Assembly (NCBI GenBank): GCA_902760645.1
Contig: CACWHC010000014.1
Location: 1 to 40,002, forward strand
Reading direction: 5' to 3'
Length of the DNA stretch: 40,002 bases
DNA from: an uncultured bacterium
GTDB lineage: Bacteria; Cyanobacteriota; Vampirovibrionia; Gastranaerophilales; Gastranaerophilaceae
Under the pieces are notes generated by a model. The model was not told the DNA's origin and ran no database searches. It was given only the letters and a program-made list of their open reading frames with translations. A program made the translations under genes and the position numbers. This document shows, in pieces, positions 7,987 through 17,197 of this stretch. How positions within the stretch are numbered: position 1 is the first letter of the stretch; every line of letters starts with the position of its first letter.

Positions 7987-9473
7987 CAAATAATATAGTG
8001 GAAATTTTATTTGAAAACGCAAAAAAATTCCCAAATAAACTTGCAATTATTCATAAAAATGAGAAAATTACATACTCTGAATTGTCAAAAGATGTTAAAG
8101 AGTACGCAAATTATTTTTTGTCGAAAGGACTGAAAAACGGTGATAATGTACTTATTTTTGTGCCTATGACAATAGAATTATATAAAATTTTATCCGCAAT
8201 ATTTTATATTGGTGCTACAGCCGTATTTGTTGATGCCTGGGCTGATAAAAACAGACTGTCACAAGCATTAACAATTGTACCCTGCAAAGCCTTTATAGGT
8301 TGTCCGAAAGCATTTATTTTAAAACTTATGTCTAAAAAAGTTCGTGATGTAAAATTAAATTTTGTCTCGGGTTTTATCGGAAAATGTAAAAAAGAATATA
8401 ATATAGAACCTGCAAAACCGGATACAACCGCATTAATTACATTCACTACGGGTTCTACAGGTTTGCCAAAAGCTGCAAAAAGGACTCACGAATATTTACT
8501 TGAACAACATTATGTTCTGAAAAAACACCTTAATCCTGAAATAAATGATGTGGATTTGGCAAGTTTACCAATATTTGTACTTCATAATCTTGCATGCGGT
8601 ACAACATCAGTAATTCCTGATTTTAATCCTCAAAAACCTGCAGATATTAATCCTGAAAAAATTATTAAAGATATAGAAAAAAACAATATTAACACTTCTG
8701 TCGGCTCACCAAGATTTTATGAAAAACTTGCAGAATATGGTGAAATAAATGGTTTAGAGAGAATTTTTACGGGCGGAGCGCCTGTTTTTCCAAAATCCGC
8801 TAAACTTTTACAGGAAAAATTTAAAAACTGTAATGTTGAAATAGTTTATGGTTCAACAGAAGCCGAACCTATTGCATCAATTTCAACCCGGGAACTCCTT
8901 GATTTTAAAGGAGAAGTTAAAGACGGATTATTTGTCGGAAAACCTATTGATGATATTAATGTAAAAATTATAAGACCGTCTGATGAACCTGTACAAAACT
9001 TTGAAGAAAGCTGGTTGCCGCAGGGTGAAATCGGAGAAATTTGTGTAGAGGGGAAACATGTTTTAAAAGAATATTACAACAGCGAAAAAGCACAAAATTT
9101 TGCCAAAATACGTTACAACGGCCAAATTTGGCACAGAACCGGTGATGCAGGATATATCGATAAGGATGATAATTTATTTCTTATGGGCAGAGTTAAAAAC
9201 AGATTTGAGTATAACGGCAAAGAAATTTATGTTTTCCCGATAGAAAATGCTTTACTTGAAATCGATGAAATCGAGATTGGAACCGTAATGAAAATAGGAA
9301 ACAAAATTGTTTTGGCAATAGAACTGAAACCTTCATCAAAAATAAATGAATTTGAGACCGCAAAATTATCAGGCTTTGAATATGACAGAATAGAATTTTT
9401 AAAAATTCCGAGAGATCCAAGACATAATTCAAAAATAGATTATGATAAATTAGCAAAACTTATTAAGGAGTAG
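7983..9473 (+). CDS. Acyl-AMP ligase, OleC/FadD-like
   Basis: 496 residues of the ANL adenylating superfamily. Core motifs: TTGSTGLPK (155-163, P-loop), YGSTEAEP (289-296), WHRTGDAGYID near 370-385, and a C-terminal catalytic Lys (K484) in HNSKIDY. The GSTEAEP variant and short N-terminus look closer to OleC (beta-lactone synthetase) and fatty acyl ligases than to acetyl-CoA synthetase. It activates a carboxylate, probably a fatty acid, as acyl-AMP. Last gene of the tightly overlapping run, starting inside the stop of the GNAT gene. Whether the product goes to CoA, to the GNAT enzyme or to a lactone is unknown. Confidence 0.8.
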   Translation: MTNNIVEILFENAKKFPNKLAIIHKNEKITYSELSKDVKEYANYFLSKGLKNGDNVLIFVPMTIELYKILSAIFYIGATAVFVDAWADKNRLSQALTIVPCKAFIGCPKAFILKLMSKKVRDVKLNFVSGFIGKCKKEYNIEPAKPDTTALITFTTGSTGLPKAAKRTHEYLLEQHYVLKKHLNPEINDVDLASLPIFVLHNLACGTTSVIPDFNPQKPADINPEKIIKDIEKNNINTSVGSPRFYEKLAEYGEINGLERIFTGGAPVFPKSAKLLQEKFKNCNVEIVYGSTEAEPIASISTRELLDFKGEVKDGLFVGKPIDDINVKIIRPSDEPVQNFEESWLPQGEIGEICVEGKHVLKEYYNSEKAQNFAKIRYNGQIWHRTGDAGYIDKDDNLFLMGRVKNRFEYNGKEIYVFPIENALLEIDEIEIGTVMKIGNKIVLAIELKPSSKINEFETAKLSGFEYDRIEFLKIPRDPRHNSKIDYDKLAKLIKE

Positions 9474-9542
9474 TATATTGTAATAATTTTATGCTCATGA
9501 TACTATCAATGTGTGGTTACTGGTTATAAGGAGAAAGTTTAT

Positions 9543-11405
9543 ATGGTTTGTACTTTGGAGAAAAATACTACCAAGACTATAGAAAAAGCACTCAAAGTTT
9601 TGGGTAAAAAGAATTTGGCATTTATTATGCACAATGGCAGTTTCCCGGCTGCAGAAGGTGAAAATACAGGGTTTGGTACAATTAATTCACAAGGCGGGAA
9701 AGATATAATTGACTGGGCAAGCGGTATTTTTTCATCAATACAGTTAGGACCTGCAGGAAAAACTAAGAGTTGCGATTCTTCTCCGTATACGGGTACAATA
9801 TTTTCAGGTAATCCGCTTTTTATTGATCTGAAACAATTGACACAAAAAGAATGGATGAATATTCTGTCAACGGAAACTTATGAACGTATTGTCCGTGAAA
9901 ATCCTAACAAAGATACAAACAAAACTGCATACTCCTACATTTATAAAAAACAGGATGAAGCTTTGAGAGAAGCATGGGAAAATTTCAAAGCAAAAAATGA
10001 TAAAAAATGGATGAAGGAATTTTCTATTTATAAAATGGAGAATGATTCATGGCTTGATAAAGACAGCTTGTATGAAGCATTATCAATAGAACACGGCAAC
10101 GATTACTGGCCTTTATGGGATTCCGAAACAGATAAAAATTTATTTAATCCTAAATCTATTGAAGAAAAATTAGAATTTGGCAAAAGAATTGAAGAAATTT
10201 CTAAAAAATATGCCGATGACATTGATTATTATAAATTTGTTCAGTTTATTTTAAATAAACAAAATGAAGAAACTCTAAAATATGCAAAGAAAAAAGATAT
10301 TAAGATGATTGCCGACCGTCAGGTAGCATTTTCCGACAGAGATTGCTGGGCATATCAATCACTATTCTTAGAAGGTTGGATGTTGGGTTGTCCTCCTGAT
10401 TATTTTTCAAAAGATGGTCAGGCATGGGGTTTCCCTGTAATGAATCCTGAAAAATTGTATAAAGCTGACGGTTCATTGGATGAAGGCGGCATTTTAATGA
10501 AAAATCTTTTCAAAAAAATGTTTAAAGAAAATCCGGGCGGTGTGAGAATTGATCATATTGTAGGTTTGATTGACCCATGGGTATACAAAGCAGGGAAAAA
10601 ACCGAAAATTGAAGATGGGGCAGGCAGATTATATTCTTCACCTGAACACGAATTTTTAGGTAAATTTGCAATTCCAAAGATTAAGGACTTGGATTCTGAA
10701 ATTCCTGCAGATAAGGAAAAACGTGTAAAAACTTTATCTGATAAACAAATAAAATTATACGGAAGATTAATTGAAAAAATTGTTATTGCGGCAGCAAAAG
10801 AAGAAGGTCTTGATAAAGATGCAATCGTTTGTGAGGATTTGGGAACATTAACTAATCCGGTTGCTGCTGTTATGAAAGCGTATGATTTGCAGGGAATGAA
10901 GTTAACCCAGTTTACGGAACCCGAAAAACCTGAAGACCCGTACCGTTGCAAAAACATCAACGAAAGATGTTGGGCTATGGTAGGTACTCATGATAATCAA
11001 CCGATAAAAATGTGGGCAGATTCAATGATTAATACCCATGAAGGTTATTTGCACGTCAAAAATCTTGTAGAAGACCTGGATTTCCCGGATTGGGATAACA
11101 AAGATGCTTTGATTGTTGAATTAACAAAAAATGCAGAGTTCCTTGCTCAAACGAAATTAGTTGAAATTTTTGCATCAAAAGCAGAAAATATTCAAATTTT
11201 CTTTACGGATTATTTCAATATTTACGATGTTTATAACAGACCCGGAACATCGGGAGATGCAAACTGGAGTTTGAGATTACCTGACAATTATAAATCTTTA
11301 AATGCAATAAATCTTGCAAATATTTTAAAACTTGCTATTATAGCAAGAGGAGAAAAGTTTGCAAAGAAAAATCAAAAATTAATAGAAGAATTAAGTGAGA
11401 TATAG
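9543..11405 (+). CDS. malQ: 4-alpha-glucanotransferase (amylomaltase, GH77)
   Basis: 620 residues from the ATG at 9543, chosen because AAGGAG at 9528 sits nine bases upstream; an in-frame GTG at 9513 has no such site. GH77 signatures are present: CPPDYFSKDGQAWGFP (283-298), nucleophile D337 in RIDH, acid/base E431 in CEDLG, and D484 in GTHDN. It transfers alpha-1,4-glucan segments between maltodextrins in the cytoplasm, for glycogen or starch breakdown. No other glycogen gene is near. It lies 69 bases after the lipid cluster and two bases before a secreted TPR protein, so co-transcription with the latter is likely. Confidence 0.93.
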   Translation: MVCTLEKNTTKTIEKALKVLGKKNLAFIMHNGSFPAAEGENTGFGTINSQGGKDIIDWASGIFSSIQLGPAGKTKSCDSSPYTGTIFSGNPLFIDLKQLTQKEWMNILSTETYERIVRENPNKDTNKTAYSYIYKKQDEALREAWENFKAKNDKKWMKEFSIYKMENDSWLDKDSLYEALSIEHGNDYWPLWDSETDKNLFNPKSIEEKLEFGKRIEEISKKYADDIDYYKFVQFILNKQNEETLKYAKKKDIKMIADRQVAFSDRDCWAYQSLFLEGWMLGCPPDYFSKDGQAWGFPVMNPEKLYKADGSLDEGGILMKNLFKKMFKENPGGVRIDHIVGLIDPWVYKAGKKPKIEDGAGRLYSSPEHEFLGKFAIPKIKDLDSEIPADKEKRVKTLSDKQIKLYGRLIEKIVIAAAKEEGLDKDAIVCEDLGTLTNPVAAVMKAYDLQGMKLTQFTEPEKPEDPYRCKNINERCWAMVGTHDNQPIKMWADSMINTHEGYLHVKNLVEDLDFPDWDNKDALIVELTKNAEFLAQTKLVEIFASKAENIQIFFTDYFNIYDVYNRPGTSGDANWSLRLPDNYKSLNAINLANILKLAIIARGEKFAKKNQKLIEELSEI

Positions 11406-11407
11406 GT

Positions 11408-12253
11408 ATGATGAAGAAATTTTTAACAACGGCATTAGTTCTTACTTGTGTAACCTGCACTGTTGCATTAGCAGATACAAGTAATGAAGCTAAAATGTAT
11501 TACAATCAGGGTGTAGATTTATACCGGCAAGGGCAGTATGCTCAATCAGTAAATATGTTTAGAAAGGCCATCGGAACAGATGCAAATTATATCGATGCAT
11601 ATTATAATCTTGGCGTGATTCTTCGCCAAATGAATGATAATGCGGAAGCCCTGAATGTTTTTAAACAAATTATTGTAAGGAAACCTGATGATTTTGAAGC
11701 TGTATTTAATGCTGCAGAGTTAAGCATTAAACTGGGACAAGCAGATAACGCTAAGAAATATCTTGCGTTAATTCCGCAATCCAGTCCGGTATATTCAAAA
11801 GCACAAATCCTTGCAAATACTTTAAATACCGATTTGCAAACTATAGCAAAAGATTTAGCAGAACAAGCATCTGCTAATATGTCAAATATTCCTCAATCAA
11901 ACGGTGTTTATTCAAATCTCCCGAGTCCTACCGGAATTACAACGGATAAAGACGGCAATTTGTATGTTGCAAGCTTCAGTAACAATTCAATTACCAAGAT
12001 TACACCTAACGGAGCCAAAAGTGATTTTGTTAAAAGTGAAAAACTTAACGGTCCTATTGATATAGCATCTGATAGTGCAGGAAATATTTATGTAGCAAAT
12101 TATAATACCGACAATATTGTAAAAATAACTCCGACAGGAGCTGTTGTTCAGTATTTAAGTAATATTTCCAAACCGTACTGTTTACATATACAAGACGGCA
12201 TATTATTCATTTCATCACAAGGCTCAAATACCGTTATAAGACGTAAACTATAA
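11408..12253 (+). CDS. Secreted TPR protein with NHL/SMP-30-like repeats
   Basis: 281 residues. A signal peptide is evident at 1-22 (MMKK, hydrophobic core, ALA cleavage site). Residues 28-130 hold about three TPR units (YYNQGVDLYRQGQYAQSV, AYYNLGVILRQMNDNAEAL). From about 168 there are two or three beta-propeller-type NHL repeats (GITTDKDGNLYVASFSNN, DIASDSAGNIYVANYNTD). Two or three blades are too few for a closed propeller, so it may oligomerise or be shortened. Probable periplasmic or surface scaffold; function unknown. Starts two bases after malQ. Confidence 0.75.
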   Translation: MMKKFLTTALVLTCVTCTVALADTSNEAKMYYNQGVDLYRQGQYAQSVNMFRKAIGTDANYIDAYYNLGVILRQMNDNAEALNVFKQIIVRKPDDFEAVFNAAELSIKLGQADNAKKYLALIPQSSPVYSKAQILANTLNTDLQTIAKDLAEQASANMSNIPQSNGVYSNLPSPTGITTDKDGNLYVASFSNNSITKITPNGAKSDFVKSEKLNGPIDIASDSAGNIYVANYNTDNIVKITPTGAVVQYLSNISKPYCLHIQDGILFISSQGSNTVIRRKL

Positions 12254-12260
12254 ATTTAAA

Positions 12261-13136
12261 TTATTTTAGTTTTAAATAATTTACTTTTTCCCAGCTAACG
12301 TCAAGGTATTCAACATTTGACTGAATGAGTTTTATTTGCGGCAAGATTGACGGTATACGCATAATTCTTTCGTATACTGTACTATCAATTTTGCCTAATC
12401 TTATTTTGGCAGTTTTAACTTTTACAAAAACATCATTTGGGTTACGCATATCAATATATTCAATCGGTTCTTTAGCATAACTTTGAACATAAGTAGCAAT
12501 TTTTTGAATTTCATTTACTTTTGCAAGTGTCCACTTTGTATAGCTGTTATTCCCACCATAAACTGCAAGAACTTTTATTGTTTTAATATTCGGATTTATA
12601 GGCATAAATTCATGCCCGATTAAAACCCCATCTTCAGCAAATACACCTACAACAGGTGTTGTTTCACTCAACGCAACTGAAAGAACGGGCGTTCTTTCTT
12701 TAACAATTATTTGTAACCTTGCCGGAAATGCGTATCGTCTTATATATACATCTTTTATTGGTCGTAATTTTTTAATATCACGTTCAATATCGGCTGTTTT
12801 CATCATATAAATAGGAACATCCGGAACCTTATGAAGTTTTAAAAATGCAAGGATTCTGTGGGGTTTAACTATTCGGTTATTAACTATCATAATAGTATTG
12901 TTATTAACCGTAGTATAAGCATTTTTAGGTAAATACCACTGAGGCATTTTTGAAACATAAATAAGCGCAAAAAGAATAAACAACGTCATAAGAAAGCGAA
13001 AAGTTTTACGAAACACAGATTGTTTTCTGCGACCCTTTCTTAATTTCCTTGATTTACGAACCTTTTTAACGAGTTTGACAGGATCAATAACCTCTTCGTT
13101 TATTTGTTCTTGTTCTTGCTTTTCTTCTTCAGACAT
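12261..13136 (-). CDS. ftsQ: Cell-division protein FtsQ/DivIB
   Basis: 291 residues: a basic cytoplasmic N-terminus (20-46), one membrane helix (about 47-62), then a POTRA-like region with IMIVNNRIVKPHRILAFL and IKDVYIRRYAFPARLQIIVKER, the typical FtsQ alpha-beta pattern, and a beta domain. FtsQ links FtsA/FtsZ to FtsB/FtsL and FtsW/I in the divisome at the inner membrane. Sequence is divergent, but position right after murC-murB-ddl, the classic dcw order, supports the call. Starts two bases past ddl. It converges with the TPR/NHL gene, separated by an AT-only inverted repeat at 12258-12282. Confidence 0.8.
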   Translation of the reverse strand: MSEEEKQEQEQINEEVIDPVKLVKKVRKSRKLRKGRRKQSVFRKTFRFLMTLFILFALIYVSKMPQWYLPKNAYTTVNNNTIMIVNNRIVKPHRILAFLKLHKVPDVPIYMMKTADIERDIKKLRPIKDVYIRRYAFPARLQIIVKERTPVLSVALSETTPVVGVFAEDGVLIGHEFMPINPNIKTIKVLAVYGGNNSYTKWTLAKVNEIQKIATYVQSYAKEPIEYIDMRNPNDVFVKVKTAKIRLGKIDSTVYERIMRIPSILPQIKLIQSNVEYLDVSWEKVNYLKLK

Positions 13137-13138
13137 TT

Positions 13139-14092
13139 CTACTTATTCAAACCTACACTGTTTAAAATTAATAGTACCAATTCATCGTAACTTATACCCA
13201 TAGCAGCAGCCTGAGCAGGCAAATCACTTGTTTCGGTCATTCCCGGACTTGTATTAATTTCAAGGAAATACGGTTCATCATTCATTACCATAAAATCTAC
13301 TCTTGAAACACCTGAGCAGCCCGCCGTTTCATGAGCCTTAACCGCAATTTCTTTAATATGTTTTGTCGCTTTTTCGGATAACGCTGTTGACGGAACAATA
13401 AAATCCGACATACCCTTTGTATATTTAGCTTCAAAATCATACCATTCATTTTTAGGTCTTATTTCCAAAATTTCAGTTGCAAAAGCCTTTCCGTCTTTTT
13501 CCAAAACTCCTACTGTAATAAAGAAACCGTCAATAAATTCTTCAATTAATACATCCGCATTAAATTTAACAGCTTCTTTGTATGCAGGAACAAGCTCTTC
13601 CGGCTTATTAACTTTTGTCATCCCAAAACTTGACCCTTCACAAACAGGTTTTGTTATAAGGGGATATCTTAAATTTTCACAGGCTTTAACGACATCTTCG
13701 CCTTTTTTAACAAATACGGATTTAATAAGAGGAATATCTTTGCAAGTAGACAGAACACGTTTTGTATACTCCTTGTTCATACAAATAGCACTAGCCATAA
13801 CACCGCAGCCGGCATAAGGTATTTTAAGAATTTCTAATATCCCCTGAACACAACCGTCCTCACCGTATTTACCATGCAAAGCATTGAAAGCATAATCATA
13901 TTTGCCGTCTGCTAATTTTTTTGCAATATCTTTATCAACAACTACCATTTCCGCATTGTTGTATCCAAGCCTTTTTAGTGCTTCAAAACAGCCTTTGCCT
14001 GAACGCATTGAAACATCCGCTTCTGATGACATACCGCCGCAAAGTACTGCTATTTTTGCATTTTTATCTACTTTATATTCAATATTTTGCAT
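13139..14092 (-). CDS. ddl: D-alanine--D-alanine ligase
   Basis: 317 residues, normal length for Ddl. N-terminal CGGMSSEADVSMRSG (18-32), HGKYGEDGCVQGILE, ATP-grasp central domain and the C-terminal Mg2+/product site FLEINTSPGMTETSDLP are clear. It makes the D-Ala-D-Ala dipeptide for peptidoglycan, using D-alanine from Alr (encoded at 34110). AAGAGAGG lies upstream of the ATG, inside the end of murB, which overlaps by 25 bases, so translation is probably coupled. Confidence 0.95.
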   Translation of the reverse strand: MQNIEYKVDKNAKIAVLCGGMSSEADVSMRSGKGCFEALKRLGYNNAEMVVVDKDIAKKLADGKYDYAFNALHGKYGEDGCVQGILEILKIPYAGCGVMASAICMNKEYTKRVLSTCKDIPLIKSVFVKKGEDVVKACENLRYPLITKPVCEGSSFGMTKVNKPEELVPAYKEAVKFNADVLIEEFIDGFFITVGVLEKDGKAFATEILEIRPKNEWYDFEAKYTKGMSDFIVPSTALSEKATKHIKEIAVKAHETAGCSGVSRVDFMVMNDEPYFLEINTSPGMTETSDLPAQAAAMGISYDELVLLILNSVGLNK

Positions 14093-14985
14093 ATTTCAAC
14101 CTCTCTTAAATTCTTATTACCTAAATATCTTACCTCAGGTTTAAGTTCTATACCATACTTTTCCTTAACCGATGAAAACATTTTTAACATCAGTTCTAAA
14201 ACGTCAGTAGATGTACCTTTTTGCTCAGAATTAACAATAAAGTTTGCGTGATTTTCCCAGACTTGTACCCCACCGACTTTAAAATCTTTTGCCCCAACTT
14301 CATCTAATAATTTTCCTGCGGAATTTCCTTCAGGATTTCTGAATACACTGCCGCAATTTGGTAATGCAAGTGATGGCTGGTGAGCTTTTCTAAACGCCAA
14401 ATTTTCTTCCATTTTAGCTTTAATTTCTTCGGAAGATTTTTTTTCTAATTCAAACTCCGCACCCAAAACAATTATGTCTTTTCTCTGACAAACAGAACTT
14501 CTGTAACCGAATTCCATTTCATCTTTTAAAAGTTCAAAGATTCCCTTTTCTTTGGAATAACAAGTAACTTTTACCAGTTTATCACTAATACATTGACCAT
14601 GAGCTGATGCATTCATATATATATTTCCGCCCAAAGAGCCGGGAAACCCTATCATAAATTCAAAACCGCTAAGTCCTGCATTTTCCGTCATCTGAGCAAG
14701 CATAGGTCCTTTACAACCTGCCTCTGCCCAAAAATATAAACTATTCTCAGTCCACAGATAATTACTCATTTTAGAGGTAACAATAACAACACCATCATAG
14801 CCGTCAGAAGATACGAGAGTATTTGACCAATTCCCAAACACTTCAAATTGTTCTTCACATTTCGCTACCTCTTCAAACTCTTTAACGGTTTTAGGAAAAT
14901 ATACTTTTTTAATTTTTCCGCCAATTTTGAAGCTTGTAAGTTTTTTTACATCGAAATTTTCTTCAAATTCAACGTGCAACGTCAA
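14068..14985 (-). CDS. murB: UDP-N-acetylenolpyruvoylglucosamine reductase
   Basis: 305 residues. FAD-binding features: FGNWSNTLVSSDGYDGVVI (the usual GxGSN loop reads GNWSN) and GFPGSLGGNIYMNASAHG. The catalytic region has YRSSVCQ, CGSVFRNPEGNSAGKLL with the proton-donor Ser, and HANFIVN. It reduces UDP-GlcNAc-enolpyruvate to UDP-MurNAc in the cytoplasm with NADPH. Overlaps murC by 17 bases and ddl by 25 bases, marking one translation unit. Confidence 0.94.
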   Translation of the reverse strand: MTLHVEFEENFDVKKLTSFKIGGKIKKVYFPKTVKEFEEVAKCEEQFEVFGNWSNTLVSSDGYDGVVIVTSKMSNYLWTENSLYFWAEAGCKGPMLAQMTENAGLSGFEFMIGFPGSLGGNIYMNASAHGQCISDKLVKVTCYSKEKGIFELLKDEMEFGYRSSVCQRKDIIVLGAEFELEKKSSEEIKAKMEENLAFRKAHQPSLALPNCGSVFRNPEGNSAGKLLDEVGAKDFKVGGVQVWENHANFIVNSEQKGTSTDVLELMLKMFSSVKEKYGIELKPEVRYLGNKNLREVEICKILNIK

Positions 14986-16369
14986 TAACCTCTTTTTTTA
15001 AATTTAAAAGTTCTTTATTTAAAGCATTAATCGTGCCGGCACCTAAACCTATAACGACATCTCCGCTTTTCAAAGTAGGGAACAAAGTTTTTGCAACTTC
15101 TTTCATATCTCCGGAAATATGTTCACAAGGTATATCTAATTTGGCAGATAAATCTTGGACAAATCTGTCTGAGTTTACACCGTCAATCTTATCCTCAGAA
15201 GCAGCGTAAACATCAGTAACTACAACTCTGTCTACACTGTCAAAAGCAGATAAAAAGTCTTTCCACAAATTCTTTAAACGAGTGTATCTGTGCGGTTGAA
15301 AAACTGCAATAATGTTTTTATCTTTAAAGCATTTTGCAGAAGATAATGCCGCTTTTATTTCTGTTGGGTGATGTGCATAATCGTCATATAAAACAATTCC
15401 GTCAAATTCTCCTGCTTTTTGAAAACGTCTGCCCATGCCCGTAAAAGTTTCAAAGTGAGGTTTAACAAGTTCCAAATCTATATTCGCCTGATGTAAGCTG
15501 GCAAGAACAGAAAGCGAATTATACACATTATGAGTGCCTTTTAAAATAATTTTTAAATCGGTCAAAAATTCACCTTTATAATAAATATCAAACCTTGTAT
15601 AATCTTCGTTATATTCAATATTTCTTGCAGAATAATCCGCATCTTCGCTTAGTCCGAACGTTAATGTTTTATGTCCATGAAGACTTTTTGAGGCTTCACA
15701 GTCATTATTAACAAGAACAACACCATTTTCCGGCATTTGAGAAATAAATTTTTCAAAAGTTGCAAGAATTGATTTTAAACCATCTTTATAAAAATCAAGA
15801 TGATCAGCTTCCAAATTATTAACAACACAAATATTCGGAACATATTTAACTATAGTACCGTCACTCTCATCGAGTTCTGCCGTAAAGAATTTACCATCCT
15901 GACAATGAGCATTTGTATCCAGTTCCGGGATAATTCCGCCGACAACATATGATGGTTTTAAACCTGCTTTTTCTAACACATAAGAGCTTAATCCGCTTGT
16001 TGTAGTTTTACCGTGAGTACCTGAATATCCAAGGAAGAATTTACCTTCTCTTGAAATTTCCGCCAATAAATCAGATCTATGATATATAGGTAACCCTAAT
16101 TCTTTTGCTCTGACAATTTCAGGATTTGTATCCCTGATAGCAGTACTTGCAATAACAATTGCATCACTAGGTACATTATCAGCACTGTGTCCGATATGTA
16201 CTGTTGCACCTAAATCTTTTACCTTATGAACATATTTGCTGTCACAAACATCCGAACCTGATACTTCGCAGCCATTTTCGAGTAAATACTTTGCTAATCC
16301 GCTCATACCTACTCCGCCTATTGCTATAAAATGATATTTCTTCTTATTCAAAGCTATAATCCCAATCAA
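14969..16369 (-). CDS. murC: UDP-N-acetylmuramate--L-alanine ligase
   Basis: 466 residues with all Mur ligase landmarks: IGGVGMSGLAKYLLENG near the N-terminus, GTHGKTTTSG (P-loop), ELDESDGT, NNLEADHLDFY and YDDYAHHPTEI. It adds L-Ala to UDP-MurNAc in the cytoplasm. No ATG is available upstream of the conserved KKYHFIAIGG segment; the start must be TTG at 16369 or TTG at 16351, the latter preceded by a weak GGGA. Start is uncertain, function is not. First gene of murC-murB-ddl-ftsQ; 69 bases after bioY. Confidence 0.94.
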   Translation of the reverse strand: MIGIIALNKKKYHFIAIGGVGMSGLAKYLLENGCEVSGSDVCDSKYVHKVKDLGATVHIGHSADNVPSDAIVIASTAIRDTNPEIVRAKELGLPIYHRSDLLAEISREGKFFLGYSGTHGKTTTSGLSSYVLEKAGLKPSYVVGGIIPELDTNAHCQDGKFFTAELDESDGTIVKYVPNICVVNNLEADHLDFYKDGLKSILATFEKFISQMPENGVVLVNNDCEASKSLHGHKTLTFGLSEDADYSARNIEYNEDYTRFDIYYKGEFLTDLKIILKGTHNVYNSLSVLASLHQANIDLELVKPHFETFTGMGRRFQKAGEFDGIVLYDDYAHHPTEIKAALSSAKCFKDKNIIAVFQPHRYTRLKNLWKDFLSAFDSVDRVVVTDVYAASEDKIDGVNSDRFVQDLSAKLDIPCEHISGDMKEVAKTLFPTLKSGDVVIGLGAGTINALNKELLNLKKEVIDVAR

Positions 16370-16438
16370 TTTTAAATAGTGTAATACAAGACAATTATAT
16401 TACAGAAATATTTTTAAGTCTTTAATGTTATTAATTAT

Positions 16439-17197
16439 TTACATATAAAACCACAAAATTATTCTTGCATATTTTGACAAAAGAACAAGTAAATAACTAA
16501 AAATTAAATCATATAATATTTTCAATCCGCTTTGGGCAGCAATCCAGCTTGTAACAAAATCTATCCCTGCATGTCTGAAATATGCAAGTCCGGTCATATA
16601 AATAATACCGATTATATGAATTGTTAATACACTTAATATTACGGCTTTTGCAATATTCTTATAAGAATAATCTTTTTTTATTACCGAACCTAATATTATC
16701 GCTGCCGGCAAAAATGCAAGGATATAACCAAAACTGTATTCCCCGATATATCTCCAACCACCGCCAAGTGCAAATACGGGCATGAAAAATAATCCGGCAA
16801 TTATATATGTTAATATACTTATAAATCCGAATTTCCTGCCCAATAATCCGACTATAAACATTGCAACAGGAATTTGCGGTATATACTTTATTGAAAACAA
16901 GTAATCATCCATTGTACCCGTATCAAAAACAAACAGTTTTGCAGGAATAATAAAATGCGTGATATTTAATTGCAGAAATGTTGCAACAACAAGCAAAAAT
17001 GAACAGAATAAAACCAGCATAACCATTCCGATACCTATACGGATACCCTTTTTTTTCTTCTTCTTTTCTTTATCTCGTAATTTTTCTTCTTTAGATTTCT
17101 TTTTTTTGAGTTTTTTCAGCTTTTTTAATTTTGATAAGACAGGCTTTTTACTCTCCGTGGAGTCTGAAAACTCATTATTTTCTTCGTATTCACTCAT
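16439..17197 (-). CDS. bioY: BioY-type biotin transporter with lysine-rich N-terminal extension
   Basis: 252 residues, longer than the usual BioY of about 190. The membrane part (from about 55) shows PQIPVAMFIVGLLGRKFG, GLFFMPVFALGGGWRYIG and FGYILAFLPAAIILG, the BioY substrate-binding S component pattern. Residues 17-50 are almost all Lys/Arg/Glu, an unusual cytoplasmic extension that could contact RNA, lipid or an ECF partner. No EcfA/EcfT genes are nearby, so it works alone or with a shared module. Overlaps the end of rimI by eight bases. Confidence 0.8.
   Translation of the reverse strand: MSEYEENNEFSDSTESKKPVLSKLKKLKKLKKKKSKEEKLRDKEKKKKKKGIRIGIGMVMLVLFCSFLLVVATFLQLNITHFIIPAKLFVFDTGTMDDYLFSIKYIPQIPVAMFIVGLLGRKFGFISILTYIIAGLFFMPVFALGGGWRYIGEYSFGYILAFLPAAIILGSVIKKDYSYKNIAKAVILSVLTIHIIGIIYMTGLAYFRHAGIDFVTSWIAAQSGLKILYDLIFSYLLVLLSKYARIILWFYM

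Noticed and set aside
9513-9542. GTG start adding ten residues to malQ
   Set aside because: The AAGGAG site lies inside this stretch and is placed correctly for ATG 9543.
12258-12282. Terminator between the TPR/NHL gene and ftsQ
   Set aside because: The inverted repeat has A-T pairs only and overlaps the ftsQ end; too weak to call.
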